From: Rhizomicrobium sp.
Lineage (GTDB): Bacteria > Pseudomonadota > Alphaproteobacteria > Micropepsales > Micropepsaceae
DNA: 64,000 bases
Assembly: GCA_037200985.1 (NCBI GenBank)
Contig: JBBCGJ010000001.1
Coordinates: 782,756-846,755 of the forward strand
Direction of reading: 5' to 3'
Every line of letters begins with the position of its first letter. Position 1 is the first letter of the stretch. A program made the position numbers and the translations under genes. Below are positions 1 through 7,827 of the stretch, one piece after another. Under the pieces are notes generated by a model. That model searched no databases. It saw only the letters and a list, made by a program, of their open reading frames with translations, and was not told where the DNA came from.

Positions 1-2
1 AC

Positions 3-527
3 GGCGTGCGCACCTTCGTGCCGCGCATCAAGAAGCACGGCGAGGGCGGCCAGGTGGTCAACACCGCCTCGATGGCGTCGTTCATCACCGGTCCCGCCGC
101 GGGCATCTATACCGCGTCGAAATTCGCGGTGCGGGGCTTGAGCGAAAGCCTGCGCTGGAGTCTCGCGCCCCACAATATCGGCGTGTCGGTCCTGTGCCCG
201 GGCCTCGTCGACACCGCGATCCATGAGAGCGACAAGGTGCGGCCCGAGAGCCTGTCGCGGAACAAGGGTCCGATCGACGAGGAATTCATGAGCCTTCTTC
301 CCGACATCAACAAGGCCGGGATGAATCCGGTCGAGGTCGGCGAGAAGGTGCTGGCCGGAATCCGGCGCAACGACCTCCACATCTTCCCGCATCCCGAATT
401 CCGGGACGAATTGCGCGAAATCTTCAACGACATCCTGTCGGAGCTGCCGGAAGGGCCGGTCGATCCCAAGCGGCTCGCCATCGAGGAATTTCGTCGTGAG
501 ACCGTAGCCAAAGCCAAGCTCCACTGA
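3..527 (+). CDS. SDR family oxidoreductase, 5' end outside window
   Basis: This is the C-terminal part (174 residues) of a short-chain dehydrogenase/reductase; the reading frame is open to the window edge, so the Rossmann cofactor-binding N-terminus lies upstream. The visible part has the catalytic serine region (VNTAS) and the YTASK motif with the catalytic Tyr and Lys, followed by the VLCPGLVDT segment typical of classical SDRs. The GTG at position 6 is internal and is not proposed as the start. The substrate cannot be told. It resembles the SDR at 54743-55507 in its tail (HPEF/HPEV region), so the two are probably members of one subfamily. The gene converges on the marR-like gene 16 bases downstream. 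Confidence 0.9.
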   Translation, partial: GVRTFVPRIKKHGEGGQVVNTASMASFITGPAAGIYTASKFAVRGLSESLRWSLAPHNIGVSVLCPGLVDTAIHESDKVRPESLSRNKGPIDEEFMSLLPDINKAGMNPVEVGEKVLAGIRRNDLHIFPHPEFRDELREIFNDILSELPEGPVDPKRLAIEEFRRETVAKAKLH

Positions 528-543
528 TCGGACGGCGATGTCC

Positions 544-1029
544 CTAGCGATCGATGCGCCGCAGCAGGCCCAGAAGATCGGCGATGTCGTCCTTGCCGAC
601 GTTGTCCGCGATCCACTTCTCGTGCTCCGCGACCGCCGCCTTCGACAGCGCCAGGACCTTCTGGCCCTTCGGCGTGAGGTAGAGCTCCTGGCGGCGGCCG
701 TCACTGCTGGAGCGCTCGCGGATCAGGAGCTGGCGGTCGGCCAGCCGGTCGATGATGGCCATCATCGAGGCGCGGTCCATGCCGAGCTCGCTGGCGAGCG
801 TCACCTGCGAGATGCCGCCATTGGCGCCGATCATCCACAGCACGCCGGTCTGCTTCTGGGTCAGGTCGAGCTTGGCCATGATCGAGGCGAAGCGCCGCGA
901 GATCGCGACATAGGCCATCCGCATGCGAAAGCCGACCAGGCTGTCCAGGTTGGCGCGGTCGACCTTGCCGGCCGGTACGCCGTCAGGTGTCTTGCGGACG
1001 CGCGAAGCGGGCGTTCCTTTTGTCAGCAT
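544..1029 (-). CDS. MarR family transcriptional regulator
   Basis: A 161-residue winged-helix regulator. The core (about residues 45-130) reads as a MarR domain: a helix with LTQKQTGVLWMI, the recognition helix around LASELGMDRASMMAIID, and a wing with RSSSDGRRQELYLTPKG. The frame stays open further upstream, but ATG 1029 gives the family's normal length and removes an arginine-rich, non-conserved extension. It is divergent from the MFS transporter at 1253 across a 223-base gap, the usual layout for a MarR repressor controlling an efflux pump. That role and the nature of the ligand are inference. I found no clear operator palindrome in the gap beyond GC-rich self-complementary stretches. Confidence 0.88.
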   Translation of the reverse strand: MLTKGTPASRVRKTPDGVPAGKVDRANLDSLVGFRMRMAYVAISRRFASIMAKLDLTQKQTGVLWMIGANGGISQVTLASELGMDRASMMAIIDRLADRQLLIRERSSSDGRRQELYLTPKGQKVLALSKAAVAEHEKWIADNVGKDDIADLLGLLRRIDR

Positions 1030-1252
1030 CGCGGTCTTGGGAAGCTCTCTGTTTCGGCTTGTGGGCGATGCCTTCGCTCTTACAGGAACGGCCCCGCCGG
1101 ACGCAATGCGCGATGGGGGCGCGGCGCGGCCGGCGTCGGGTCCGCTGCAGCGCATCAAGCGCGGCGGGTGCGGCCGTTTGCGGGTCTGCATAACGTAGCG
1201 GAATGCGCGGCGGCCGCGCCGCCCGGGCGTAGCCGTTCGAGGGGGGAAAACG

Positions 1253-2896
1253 ATGGCGTCCAACGAGCCGGGCGATAGTCCGGCGGCGAAGCCCGCCGGC
1301 CGGTACCGCTGGTATGTGCTGGCCGTCCTGACGGCGGCGCTGGCGCTCAGCCTGCTCGACCGGCAGATCCTCACCATCCTGGCCGGACCCATCAAGGCGG
1401 ATCTGGGGCTCTCCGACGCGGAGATCGGCCTTCTCTACGGCACGACTTTCGCGGTGTTCTATTCGCTGTTCGGCATCCCACTGGGCCGGGTCTCGGATGT
1501 GTGGCTGCGCGGAAGGCTGATGGCGCTGGGCCTCATCGGCTGGTCGGCGATGACCATGTTCAGCGGCTTCGCCGCCAACCTCACCCAGCTCGTCATCGCG
1601 CGCATGGGCGTGGGCGTCGGCGAGGCGACCGCCAATTCGGCGACCTATTCGCTGCTCTCCGACTATTTCCCCAAGGAGCAGCGCGCCACCGCCATCGCGC
1701 TCTATTCCTGCGGCGTCTCCTTCGGCCTCGGCGGCTCGCTGTGGTTCGGCGGCAGCATCGTCGATCTGTGGCAGGGCTGGTTCGGCGCCGGCGGCGCGCC
1801 GCTCGGCCTGAAGGCCTGGCAGGCGGCCTTCGTCATCGTCGGCTTGCCCGGCTTCCTCGTCGCCGCGCTTCTGTGGTTCGTGCGCGAACCCCAGCGCGGC
1901 CTCGCCGACGGCCTGGTCCAGACCGAAACCCGAAAGCCGTTCCCGGTCTTCCTGTCCGAACTTCTCGCCATCCTGCCGCCGCTGACGCTGGTAAACCTCA
2001 TCGTCCACAAGGCGACGCGCCGCGTCTGGGCCGTGCATCTGCTCGTGCTCGCCGCGATCGTCCTCTGCGCCGCAGGGCTCATCGTCTTCACCAACGGCAT
2101 CGTGCCCGCCGCCAAGCGCCATGTGCTGTTCGATATCGGCGGCTTTCAGATCACCGGCCACACCGTGCAATGGACCGCGCTCGGCATCGGGCTCTACGGC
2201 GTGTTCTCCTGGGCCCAGACGCTTAGGCTCCGCGACGCGCCGGCCTACGCGCTGATCTTCCGATCCCCCGCCATGCTCGGCCTGATGGGGGCGGCCTCGC
2301 TCAACATGGTACTCAATTACGGCCTGACGTCCTGGGCGCCGTTCTACGCGGTCACGACCTACAAGCTGTCGCTCGCCCGCGTCGGCTTCGAGATGGGCGT
2401 CGTCGCGGCCTCGGCCGGGCTGATCGGCACCTACCTCGGCGGCGTGCTCGCCGATTGGGCGCGCCGCCGCTCGCCGCGCGGCCGGCTCTATGTCTCGCTC
2501 GTCAGCATGATCGGCTCGGTGCCGATCGCGCCCTTCATGTTCTCCGCGCCGACGCTGGAGATCATGCTGGCCTGGTGGCTGGTGCTGGGCACCATCGTCA
2601 CCGCCTGGATCGCCGGCATGGCGGCGGCGACGCAGGAGCTGGTCCTGCCGCGCATGCGCGGCACCGCGGCGGCGGCGCTGACCCTCGGCATGTCGATGTT
2701 CGGCCTCGGCCTCGGGCCCTATTCGGTCGGCTTGGTCAGCGACGCGACCGGCGATCTGCATTTCGCGATCCTCAGCGTCTACGCCGTGATCCCGTTCCTG
2801 ATCCTCTGCATGCTGCTGGCGATCCGCCATGTCGGCGCCACCGAGGCCAATCTCGTCGCGCGCGCCCGCGCCGCCGGCGAGTCGATCGAGCCCTAG
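1253..2896 (+). CDS. MFS transporter
   Basis: A 547-residue inner-membrane major facilitator superfamily permease. The first transmembrane segment follows a short cytoplasmic N-terminus (YVLAVLTAALALSLLDRQIL). A motif-A-like loop (GRVSDVWLRGRLM) lies between helices 2 and 3 at about residues 75-90. It is longer than the common 400-450 residues because an extra segment of roughly 100 residues, including additional hydrophobic helices, lies in the central loop (about 215-320). The start has a strong Shine-Dalgarno (GAGGGGGGAAAA) before ATG 1253. It is divergent from a MarR-type gene, which suggests ligand-induced export. The substrate is unknown; similar proteins are often annotated as hexuronate- or spinster-like transporters. 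Confidence 0.9.
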   Translation: MASNEPGDSPAAKPAGRYRWYVLAVLTAALALSLLDRQILTILAGPIKADLGLSDAEIGLLYGTTFAVFYSLFGIPLGRVSDVWLRGRLMALGLIGWSAMTMFSGFAANLTQLVIARMGVGVGEATANSATYSLLSDYFPKEQRATAIALYSCGVSFGLGGSLWFGGSIVDLWQGWFGAGGAPLGLKAWQAAFVIVGLPGFLVAALLWFVREPQRGLADGLVQTETRKPFPVFLSELLAILPPLTLVNLIVHKATRRVWAVHLLVLAAIVLCAAGLIVFTNGIVPAAKRHVLFDIGGFQITGHTVQWTALGIGLYGVFSWAQTLRLRDAPAYALIFRSPAMLGLMGAASLNMVLNYGLTSWAPFYAVTTYKLSLARVGFEMGVVAASAGLIGTYLGGVLADWARRRSPRGRLYVSLVSMIGSVPIAPFMFSAPTLEIMLAWWLVLGTIVTAWIAGMAAATQELVLPRMRGTAAAALTLGMSMFGLGLGPYSVGLVSDATGDLHFAILSVYAVIPFLILCMLLAIRHVGATEANLVARARAAGESIEP

Positions 2897-2898
2897 GA

Positions 2899-2919
2899 TT
2901 TGTACGTTCAACATACGAA
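2899..2919. promoter_or_regulatory. Imperfect palindrome, second copy of the 3092 operator-like site
   Basis: Two 8-base arms (TTTGTACG and CATACGAA) flank a 5-base spacer, directly after the MFS stop codon. Six of the eight arm positions are complementary. The right arm is identical to the right arm of the perfect palindrome at 3092-3112, and the 8-5-8 geometry is the same. The pair therefore looks like two binding sites for one dimeric regulator 193 bases apart. Which protein binds is unknown. Confidence 0.5.
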
Positions 2920-3083
2920 TTTACGCCTCGCTGCGGCGAGGTGGTGGGCAAGCCCCACGCGACGTCTGACCCGCTGCGGCCCGAGTCGCGAAACATTGTA
3001 AAAAAGTGCGCTCTGTGGCGGGTAGCGTGACTGCCCGCCGGCGATCCCAACCTTGCCCACGTCATGCGTGGGCGAACCGTAAC

Positions 3084-3112
3084 TTGACCATTTCGTATGT
3101 CGCGCATACGAA
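3084..3112 (+). promoter_or_regulatory. Candidate sigma-70 promoter overlapped by a perfect palindrome
   Basis: TTGACC (3084-3089) and TACGAA (3107-3112) are spaced by 17 bases, a plausible though weak -35/-10 pair for the gene starting at 3144. A perfect inverted repeat, TTCGTATG-TCGCG-CATACGAA (3092-3112), covers the spacer and the -10 box, the position expected of a repressor operator. The assignment is by motif reading only. Confidence 0.5.
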
Positions 3113-3143
3113 TCGCGCCGGGGAATGCGAGGGAGGCAGCGAC

Positions 3144-4535
3144 TTGGAAAGCCAGGCGCTTGTCGACGAGATAGCCGATTATTGCCGCAGGCACGGCCTG
3201 GCCGAATCCACTTTCGGCCGGCTCGCGATCAACGACGGCAAGCTGATGAGCCGCCTGCGCACCGGCGGCCGCGTCACCCATGAGACGCTCGACCGCATGC
3301 AGGTCTTCATGCGCACGGTCGACCAGCCGCTGCGCCGCAAGCCCGCCGCCTATGCCAACGGCCATGCCCGCGTCCCGCGGATGTCGCTGGACCCGCCCGG
3401 CCGCGACGCGGACGCGAAATTCCGCCTCTACGACAACCGCCAGAAATATCTGTTGTTCGTCACGACCTGCTCCGAGAAATGGGTCGTCGCCGACCGCGTC
3501 AGCCGCGAGCTCGCCAACATCCATCCCCAGCCGCCGGCGGTCCGCCTGTTCGACGCCGGCGTCGGCGACGGCACCATCCTGACGCGCGTCATGCGGGCCA
3601 TGCATCACCGCTTCCCCGCCGTGCCGTTTCACATCGTCGGCAAGGAGATCAGCCTTGAGGATATGCGGCTGACGCTGGAGAAGATGCCCGACCGCTTCTT
3701 CGAGCATCCCGCGACCTGCCTCGTCATGACCAACATGAACTACACCGAGGCGCCTTGGCTGACGCCGAGATCGGTGGCGGCGGCGCAGAGCATGGTGTGG
3801 CACGAGTTGGTGCTGACCGGCGACACGGCGCACGATTTCGAGCGCCAGATCGCCGAGCTCCAGCCCTTCCTGTCGCAGAACTGGGGCGCCCAGATCAGCC
3901 CGCGCTCGGGCAATCCGGTCTATGAGAAGCCGGTGGCGCTCGTGATCTACCGCGCCGATTACAAATTCCTGCTCGATGCCGTGCGGCCGCGCCAGGGCGT
4001 GCCGACGGCGGACTACGATCTCGTCATCGCCTCGCAGCCCTACCGCGCCCGTGCCCCGCTCGACTTCCGCGCGCGGCGCGTGATCGCGCCCCTGGTGCGC
4101 GCGCTCAGGCCCGGCGGCCGCCTGCTCGGCATCCATTCGCATGGCGAGGATCCGGGGCTGGAGATCGTCCGCAAGGTCTGGCCGGACGAGACCCCGTTCG
4201 CCGTCGACCGCCATCGATTGCTGCGCGCCGTGAAGGCCGAGCTCGGCAGGGACGCGCGCGACATCACCTTCCACGCCAATGCCGACGCCCGCTCGCTGTT
4301 CCGCTATGACATGCACACGCTGCCCAACGAGATCAGCAGCCATATGGGCACCTCGACGCTGCTGGCGGCGTGGAACGCGGCGATCTTCGTCGCCCAGATC
4401 GACGACGGGCGGCTGGCCGGCGCGATGGCCAGCGACGCCTATCTCGAAGCGACGCAGGAGGTCGTGCACAAGCATGGCGGCCTGTGGTTCTGGGACGAGT
4501 CCTTCATCATCTCGCGCCGCCAGGACCGGCTTTAG
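3144..4535 (+). CDS. Unrecognised SAM-methyltransferase-like protein with helical DNA-binding-like N-terminus
   Basis: A 463-residue protein I cannot name. I chose the TTG at 3144 because GGGAGG lies 7 bases before it and the upstream in-frame sequence looks non-coding and contains the promoter. Residues 1-60 form a small helical unit (STFGRLAINDGKLMSRLRTGG) resembling the lambda-repressor-like helix-turn-helix of short alphaproteobacterial proteins. From about residue 110 the sequence turns into a Rossmann methyltransferase-like fold: LFDAGVGDGTILTRVM is a good SAM-binding motif I, and ALRPGGRLLGIHSHGEDPG is a typical post-motif segment. The gene stands alone, with a palindromic site over its own promoter. 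Substrate (small molecule, RNA or protein) is unknown; the family call is moderate. Confidence 0.75.
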   Translation: MESQALVDEIADYCRRHGLAESTFGRLAINDGKLMSRLRTGGRVTHETLDRMQVFMRTVDQPLRRKPAAYANGHARVPRMSLDPPGRDADAKFRLYDNRQKYLLFVTTCSEKWVVADRVSRELANIHPQPPAVRLFDAGVGDGTILTRVMRAMHHRFPAVPFHIVGKEISLEDMRLTLEKMPDRFFEHPATCLVMTNMNYTEAPWLTPRSVAAAQSMVWHELVLTGDTAHDFERQIAELQPFLSQNWGAQISPRSGNPVYEKPVALVIYRADYKFLLDAVRPRQGVPTADYDLVIASQPYRARAPLDFRARRVIAPLVRALRPGGRLLGIHSHGEDPGLEIVRKVWPDETPFAVDRHRLLRAVKAELGRDARDITFHANADARSLFRYDMHTLPNEISSHMGTSTLLAAWNAAIFVAQIDDGRLAGAMASDAYLEATQEVVHKHGGLWFWDESFIISRRQDRL

Positions 4536-4551
4536 CGATTGTTCCTTTTTG

Positions 4552-4625
4552 TCATGCCCGCGCAGGCGGGCATCCAGCGACCGGGCGAGCAGCCGGGTTT
4601 GGATTCCCGCCTGCGCGGGCATGAC
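4552..4625. repeat. Dispersed palindromic repeat, family B copy 1
   Basis: A 74-base inverted repeat whose outer arms begin GTCATGCCCGCGCAGGCGGG and end with the matching complement. A 75-base near-copy lies at 39617-39691, and both are followed by AATCTGGAAT. It can form a long hairpin and may act as a terminator for the 3144 gene, ending 17 bases before its left arm. The IS630 element sits immediately downstream. Confidence 0.85.
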
Positions 4626-4637
4626 AATCTGGAATAA

Positions 4638-5803
4638 TACCAACGGCCTTAGTTTCTGACTCGTGAGGATTCAACGCGGCCGCTGTCTGTGATTCGCTTT
4701 GCGAGGTGATTCGCGAAGGGGATCGGCGATGGCGATCAAGATTTTGCGTTCGGAACACAGTGCTTCGGATTTGCGGCGGGAGGCGGCCAAGACGCGGCAC
4801 GCCGATCAGGCTCGCCGGTTGCTGGCGCTGGCACTGGTGCTGGAAGGCACGTCTCGCACGGACGCGGCAACGGCGTGCGGCATGGATCGCCAGACGCTGC
4901 GCGACTGGGTGCATCGCTATAATGCGTCAGGCATCGATGGTCTTGTCGACCGCAAGGCTCCAGGCCCAACGCCCCGGCTGACGGAGCAGCAGGAGGCTGA
5001 ACTTGTCCAGATTGTGGAGCAAGGTCCCGATCTTGCGAACGACGGTATGGTGCGCTGGCGCCGCGTCGATCTTCGCGACGTGATCGCCGCGCGCTTTGGC
5101 GTTGCGCTTCACGAGCGCACCGTGGGCAAGGTGCTGGATCGTCTCAACTTCAGCCATATGTCGGTTCGCCCGCGCCATCCCAAAGCAGACGCCGATGCCC
5201 AAGAGGCGTTCAAAAAAACTTCGCGCAGCTTGTCGATCGCGCCTTGCCGGATGCCGCCAAAACCAAGCCGGTCGAGATCTGGTTCCAGGATGAAGCCCGG
5301 ATCGGCCAGAAGGGAAGCTTGACCAGAATGTGGGCGCGGCGCGGGACACGCCCCACCGCGCCGCGCGATCAGCGCTACAAGTGGGCCTACCTCTTCGGCG
5401 CGGTCTGTCCCGAGCGCGCCTGTGCCGCCGGTCTGGTTCTTCCTTGCGCCAATACCAGGGCGATGACGGCGCACCTCAAGGAGATCAGCCGGGCCGTCAG
5501 GCCAGGCGCCCATGCTGTCCTGGTCATGGACGGCGCTGGCTATCACGAGAAAGCCATCACCCACCTGCCGTCCAACATCTCGCTGCTGACGTTGCCGGCA
5601 TACGCCCCCGAACTCAACCCGGTCGAGAATGTCTGGCAGTTCCTGCGCCAGAACCATCTCGCAAACCGCGTCTTCAAAGACTACGACGCCATCCTCGATG
5701 CTTGTTGCGACGCTTGGCGAAGCTTCCTCAGAAACCCAGACAATATCGCCTCGATAACCCAAAGATCATGGGCCAAATGTGTCAACCACTGAGGCCGTTG
5801 GTA
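4638..5803 (+). mobile_element. IS630-family insertion sequence
   Basis: The element is bounded by TA dinucleotides at both ends, as expected of this Tc1/mariner-related family, which duplicates TA on insertion. The terminal inverted repeats (4638-4662 and 5779-5803) share the first 12 bases (TACCAACGGCCT) and match at about 20 of 25 positions. The element is 1166 bases with one transposase gene split over two frames. It is inserted at the end of a family B palindromic repeat. I could not search for other copies. Confidence 0.9.
4729..5792 (+). CDS. IS630-family transposase, two frames joined by a -1 shift at an A7 run
   Basis: The first frame (4729-5217 onward) encodes the helix-turn-helix part: LALALVLEGTSRTDAATACG and a second HTH around TPRLTEQQEAELVQIVEQG. 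The second frame encodes the DDE catalytic domain: FQDEARIG (first Asp), VLVMDGAGYH (second Asp) and YAPELNPVENVW (Glu). The frames join at seven adenines (5212-5218); re-reading one base there gives a product of about 354 residues, normal for IS630. The family is known to use programmed frameshifting or transcriptional slippage on A-runs, so this is probably a functional design and not decay. The start ATG has AAGGGGAT before it. A sequencing-type indel in the homopolymer is the alternative. Confidence 0.85.
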
Positions 5804-5812
5804 TAACTCTCC

Positions 5813-6538
5813 TCACCCCGTCACGGCATTCGCCACATAGATCAGCGCCGCGCCCAGCAGCGTCATCGCCGTGGTGAGGAATTTCGGATGGGCGTGCTGG
5901 CTCTCCGGCACCAGGTCGCTGGCGCCCAGATAGAGGAACAGCCCCGCGAACACCGCGAGCACGGTCGCGAACACCGGTCCCGCCGGATGCACCAGAAAGG
6001 TGAGCCCGACGCCCACCGCCGGCGCCAGCGCATCGGCCGCGAGCCAGCGTAGGCCCTCGCGCCTTGTGCCGCCGTTCTTCAGCACGACGTTCATCGTGTT
6101 GATCCCGTCGGAGAAATCATGCGTCACCACCGCGATCGCCACCGCCAGCCCGATCGTCGCCGACACCTGGAACGCGAAGCCGACCGCCAGCCCGTCGAAC
6201 ATGCTGTGCGTCACCAGCGTGGCGGCGCCCAGCGCGCCGCGCGGCGGCGCGTGTCCATGGCCGCCATGTCCGTTGTGGTCGTCATGGCCGTGCAGCAGCG
6301 CGACGCGGTCCAGCAGCAGGTAGAACAGGAACCCCGCCGCCACCCAGACCATCGTTCGTCCCGGATCGGCCGGCGCCAGGCGCAAGGCCTCGGGCATCAG
6401 GTCGAAGAACGCCACGCCCACGACCGCGCCGGCGCTGAAGCCCAGGATCAGGTGCAGCCGGTCCTTGAGACGCAGGGCGACAAGGCCGCCCAGCATCGTC
6501 GCCGCGAAAGCGGCCGATGCGATCAACAATGAAGCCAT
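5813..6538 (-). CDS. ZIP family metal transporter
   Basis: A 241-residue inner-membrane protein with about eight hydrophobic segments and the ZIP hallmarks: a histidine-rich loop (HGHDDHNGHGGHGH, about residues 83-97), the helix-4 metal motif (THSMFDGLAVGFAF) and the helix-5 motif (THDFSDGINT). These residues coordinate divalent metal, usually zinc, and drive uptake into the cytoplasm; direction and specificity are known of the family and not shown here. Its length is close to bacterial ZupT/GufA types. It ends 10 bases from the IS630 right end and is divergent from the lysine-rich small gene at 6611. No Zur-like site was recognised. Confidence 0.92.
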   Translation of the reverse strand: MASLLIASAAFAATMLGGLVALRLKDRLHLILGFSAGAVVGVAFFDLMPEALRLAPADPGRTMVWVAAGFLFYLLLDRVALLHGHDDHNGHGGHGHAPPRGALGAATLVTHSMFDGLAVGFAFQVSATIGLAVAIAVVTHDFSDGINTMNVVLKNGGTRREGLRWLAADALAPAVGVGLTFLVHPAGPVFATVLAVFAGLFLYLGASDLVPESQHAHPKFLTTAMTLLGAALIYVANAVTG

Positions 6539-6610
6539 GGACGGGTTGCGTGCGGTTGCGTGTCTCTTAGGTCATACCATAGCATCGGTTTTCCGACGCA
6601 CGGGATGATC

Positions 6611-6868
6611 ATGGCCGCCGCAAAGAAGCGCACAGCGAAAAAAGCGAAAAAGAAGAAGGCCGCCGGCCGCAAGACCGCGCCGGCCGCCAAGAAGGCGCCC
6701 GTCAAAAAGAAGGCGCCTGCCAAGAAGAAGGCAGTCCCGAAGAAGAAACGCCCGGTCGCGAGGAAGCCGCCGCCGAAGCGCCGGCCCGACCCTGTGGACG
6801 AATCGTCCGACGAGAGCTTTCCCGCCAGCGACCCGCCCGCCTGGACGCCCGTCACCGGCGAAGGCTGA
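6611..6868 (+). CDS. Histone H1-like lysine-rich small protein with DESFPASDPPAW tail
   Basis: An 85-residue protein in two parts. Residues 1-60 are almost entirely Lys, Ala, Pro and Arg in short repeats (KKAPVKKKAPAKKKAV), like bacterial histone H1-like DNA- or RNA-condensing proteins. The last 25 residues are acidic and end DESFPASDPPAW, a short motif I recognise from many small alphaproteobacterial proteins of unknown role. ATG 6605, two codons earlier, is an alternative start. It is flanked by the ZIP gene (divergent) and rnd (same strand, 130 bases away). Nucleic-acid binding is inference from charge. Confidence 0.75.
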   Translation: MAAAKKRTAKKAKKKKAAGRKTAPAAKKAPVKKKAPAKKKAVPKKKRPVARKPPPKRRPDPVDESSDESFPASDPPAWTPVTGEG

Positions 6869-6998
6869 GGCGTGGCGCCGTTCGCGCCGTCGGCGCGTTC
6901 GATTTCCGCAACGACTTGCCTGCGGCGGAATTTCTCTCCATACCGATCCCGGTTCTGTTCTGGAGACTCTATCGCGCGTCGCGCGTGGAAGGCCGCGC

Positions 6999-7610
6999 AT
7001 GAAGATCAAGCTGCACAAGGGCGATCTGCCCGCCAATCTCGACCTGGGCCCGCTCGTCGCCATCGACAGCGAGACCCTGGGCCTCAACCCGTTCCGCGAC
7101 CGCCTCTGCCTGGTGCAGCTCTCCGCCGGCGACGGCGTGTGCCACGCGGTCCAGTTCGCGCCGGGCGAATACGCGGCGCCCAATCTCAAGAAGCTGCTCG
7201 CCGACCCCGACGTGACCAAGCTGTTCCATTTCGCTCGCTTCGACGTCGCCATGTTCCGCCGATATCTCGGCGTCGTGACCCAGCCGATCTACTGCACCAA
7301 GATCGCCTCCAAGCTGGTTCGTACGTATACGGACAAACACGGCCTGAAGGACCTGGTGAAGGAGCTCCTGGGCGTCGATCTCTCCAAGGAACAGCAGAGT
7401 TCCGATTGGGGCGCCCCTGTCCTGACCGAGCGGCAGCTTGCTTATGCCGCCAACGACGTCGCCTTTCTGCACAAGCTGAAAGTGGCGCTGGACGCCATGC
7501 TGGCGCGCGAGCACCGCACGGCGCTGGCCAAGGCGTGCTTCGACTTCCTTCCCGCCCGCGCCGAGCTCGACCTCGCCGGCTGGAACGAAGTGGATATTTT
7601 CGCGCATTGA
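6999..7610 (+). CDS. rnd: Short ribonuclease D-type 3'-5' exonuclease
   Basis: A 203-residue DEDDy-type exonuclease. The three Exo motifs are visible: DSETLGL (Asp, Glu) at about residue 23, FHFARFDVAMF at about 77, and YAANDVAFL (Tyr and Asp) near 149. The protein ends soon after the exonuclease fold and lacks the HRDC domains of the 370-residue E. coli RNase D. This is the usual short alphaproteobacterial form, which trims structured RNAs such as tRNA precursors. It is followed by a family A repeat and then the kdsD operon, so it is probably transcribed alone. Confidence 0.88.
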   Translation: MKIKLHKGDLPANLDLGPLVAIDSETLGLNPFRDRLCLVQLSAGDGVCHAVQFAPGEYAAPNLKKLLADPDVTKLFHFARFDVAMFRRYLGVVTQPIYCTKIASKLVRTYTDKHGLKDLVKELLGVDLSKEQQSSDWGAPVLTERQLAYAANDVAFLHKLKVALDAMLAREHRTALAKACFDFLPARAELDLAGWNEVDIFAH

Positions 7611-7620
7611 CGGGCGTATT

Positions 7621-7749
7621 TTCCTCCCCGGCAAAGCGGGGGAGGTGGCACGCCGCAGCGAAGCGAAGGCGTGACGGAGGGGGCCAGCTGGGCGGGCCCC
7701 CTCCGCCTCGCTTCGCTCGGCACCTCCCCCGCAACAGCGGGGAAGGGAA
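7621..7749. repeat. Dispersed repeat, family A copy 1 (rnd-kdsD gap)
   Basis: A 129-base element beginning with a CCTCCCC...GGGGGAGG hairpin and ending CACCTCCCCCGCAACAGCGGGG, with internal GCAGCGAAGCG and CCTCCGCCTCGCTTCG segments. Related copies lie at 11038, 28609 (split by an IS) and 36289. It fills much of the 315-base gap 7611-7925. The rest of that gap holds a palindrome (7762) and a promoter-like site (7828). Confidence 0.85.
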
Positions 7750-7761
7750 ATCGGGAATCGG

Positions 7762-7780
7762 GGTAAATCCCCCATTTACC
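7762..7780. promoter_or_regulatory. Palindrome GGTAAAT-CCCCC-ATTTACC
   Basis: A perfect inverted repeat with 7-base arms and a 5-base spacer, 48 bases upstream of the sigma-54-like site and 146 bases before kdsD. The size and position fit a transcription-factor site. No matching regulator is known to me and I saw no second copy in the window. Confidence 0.4.
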
Positions 7781-7827
7781 GCAACGCAATAATGTAACTT
7801 GAACCGGCCGCCCGGCTGGGACACATT

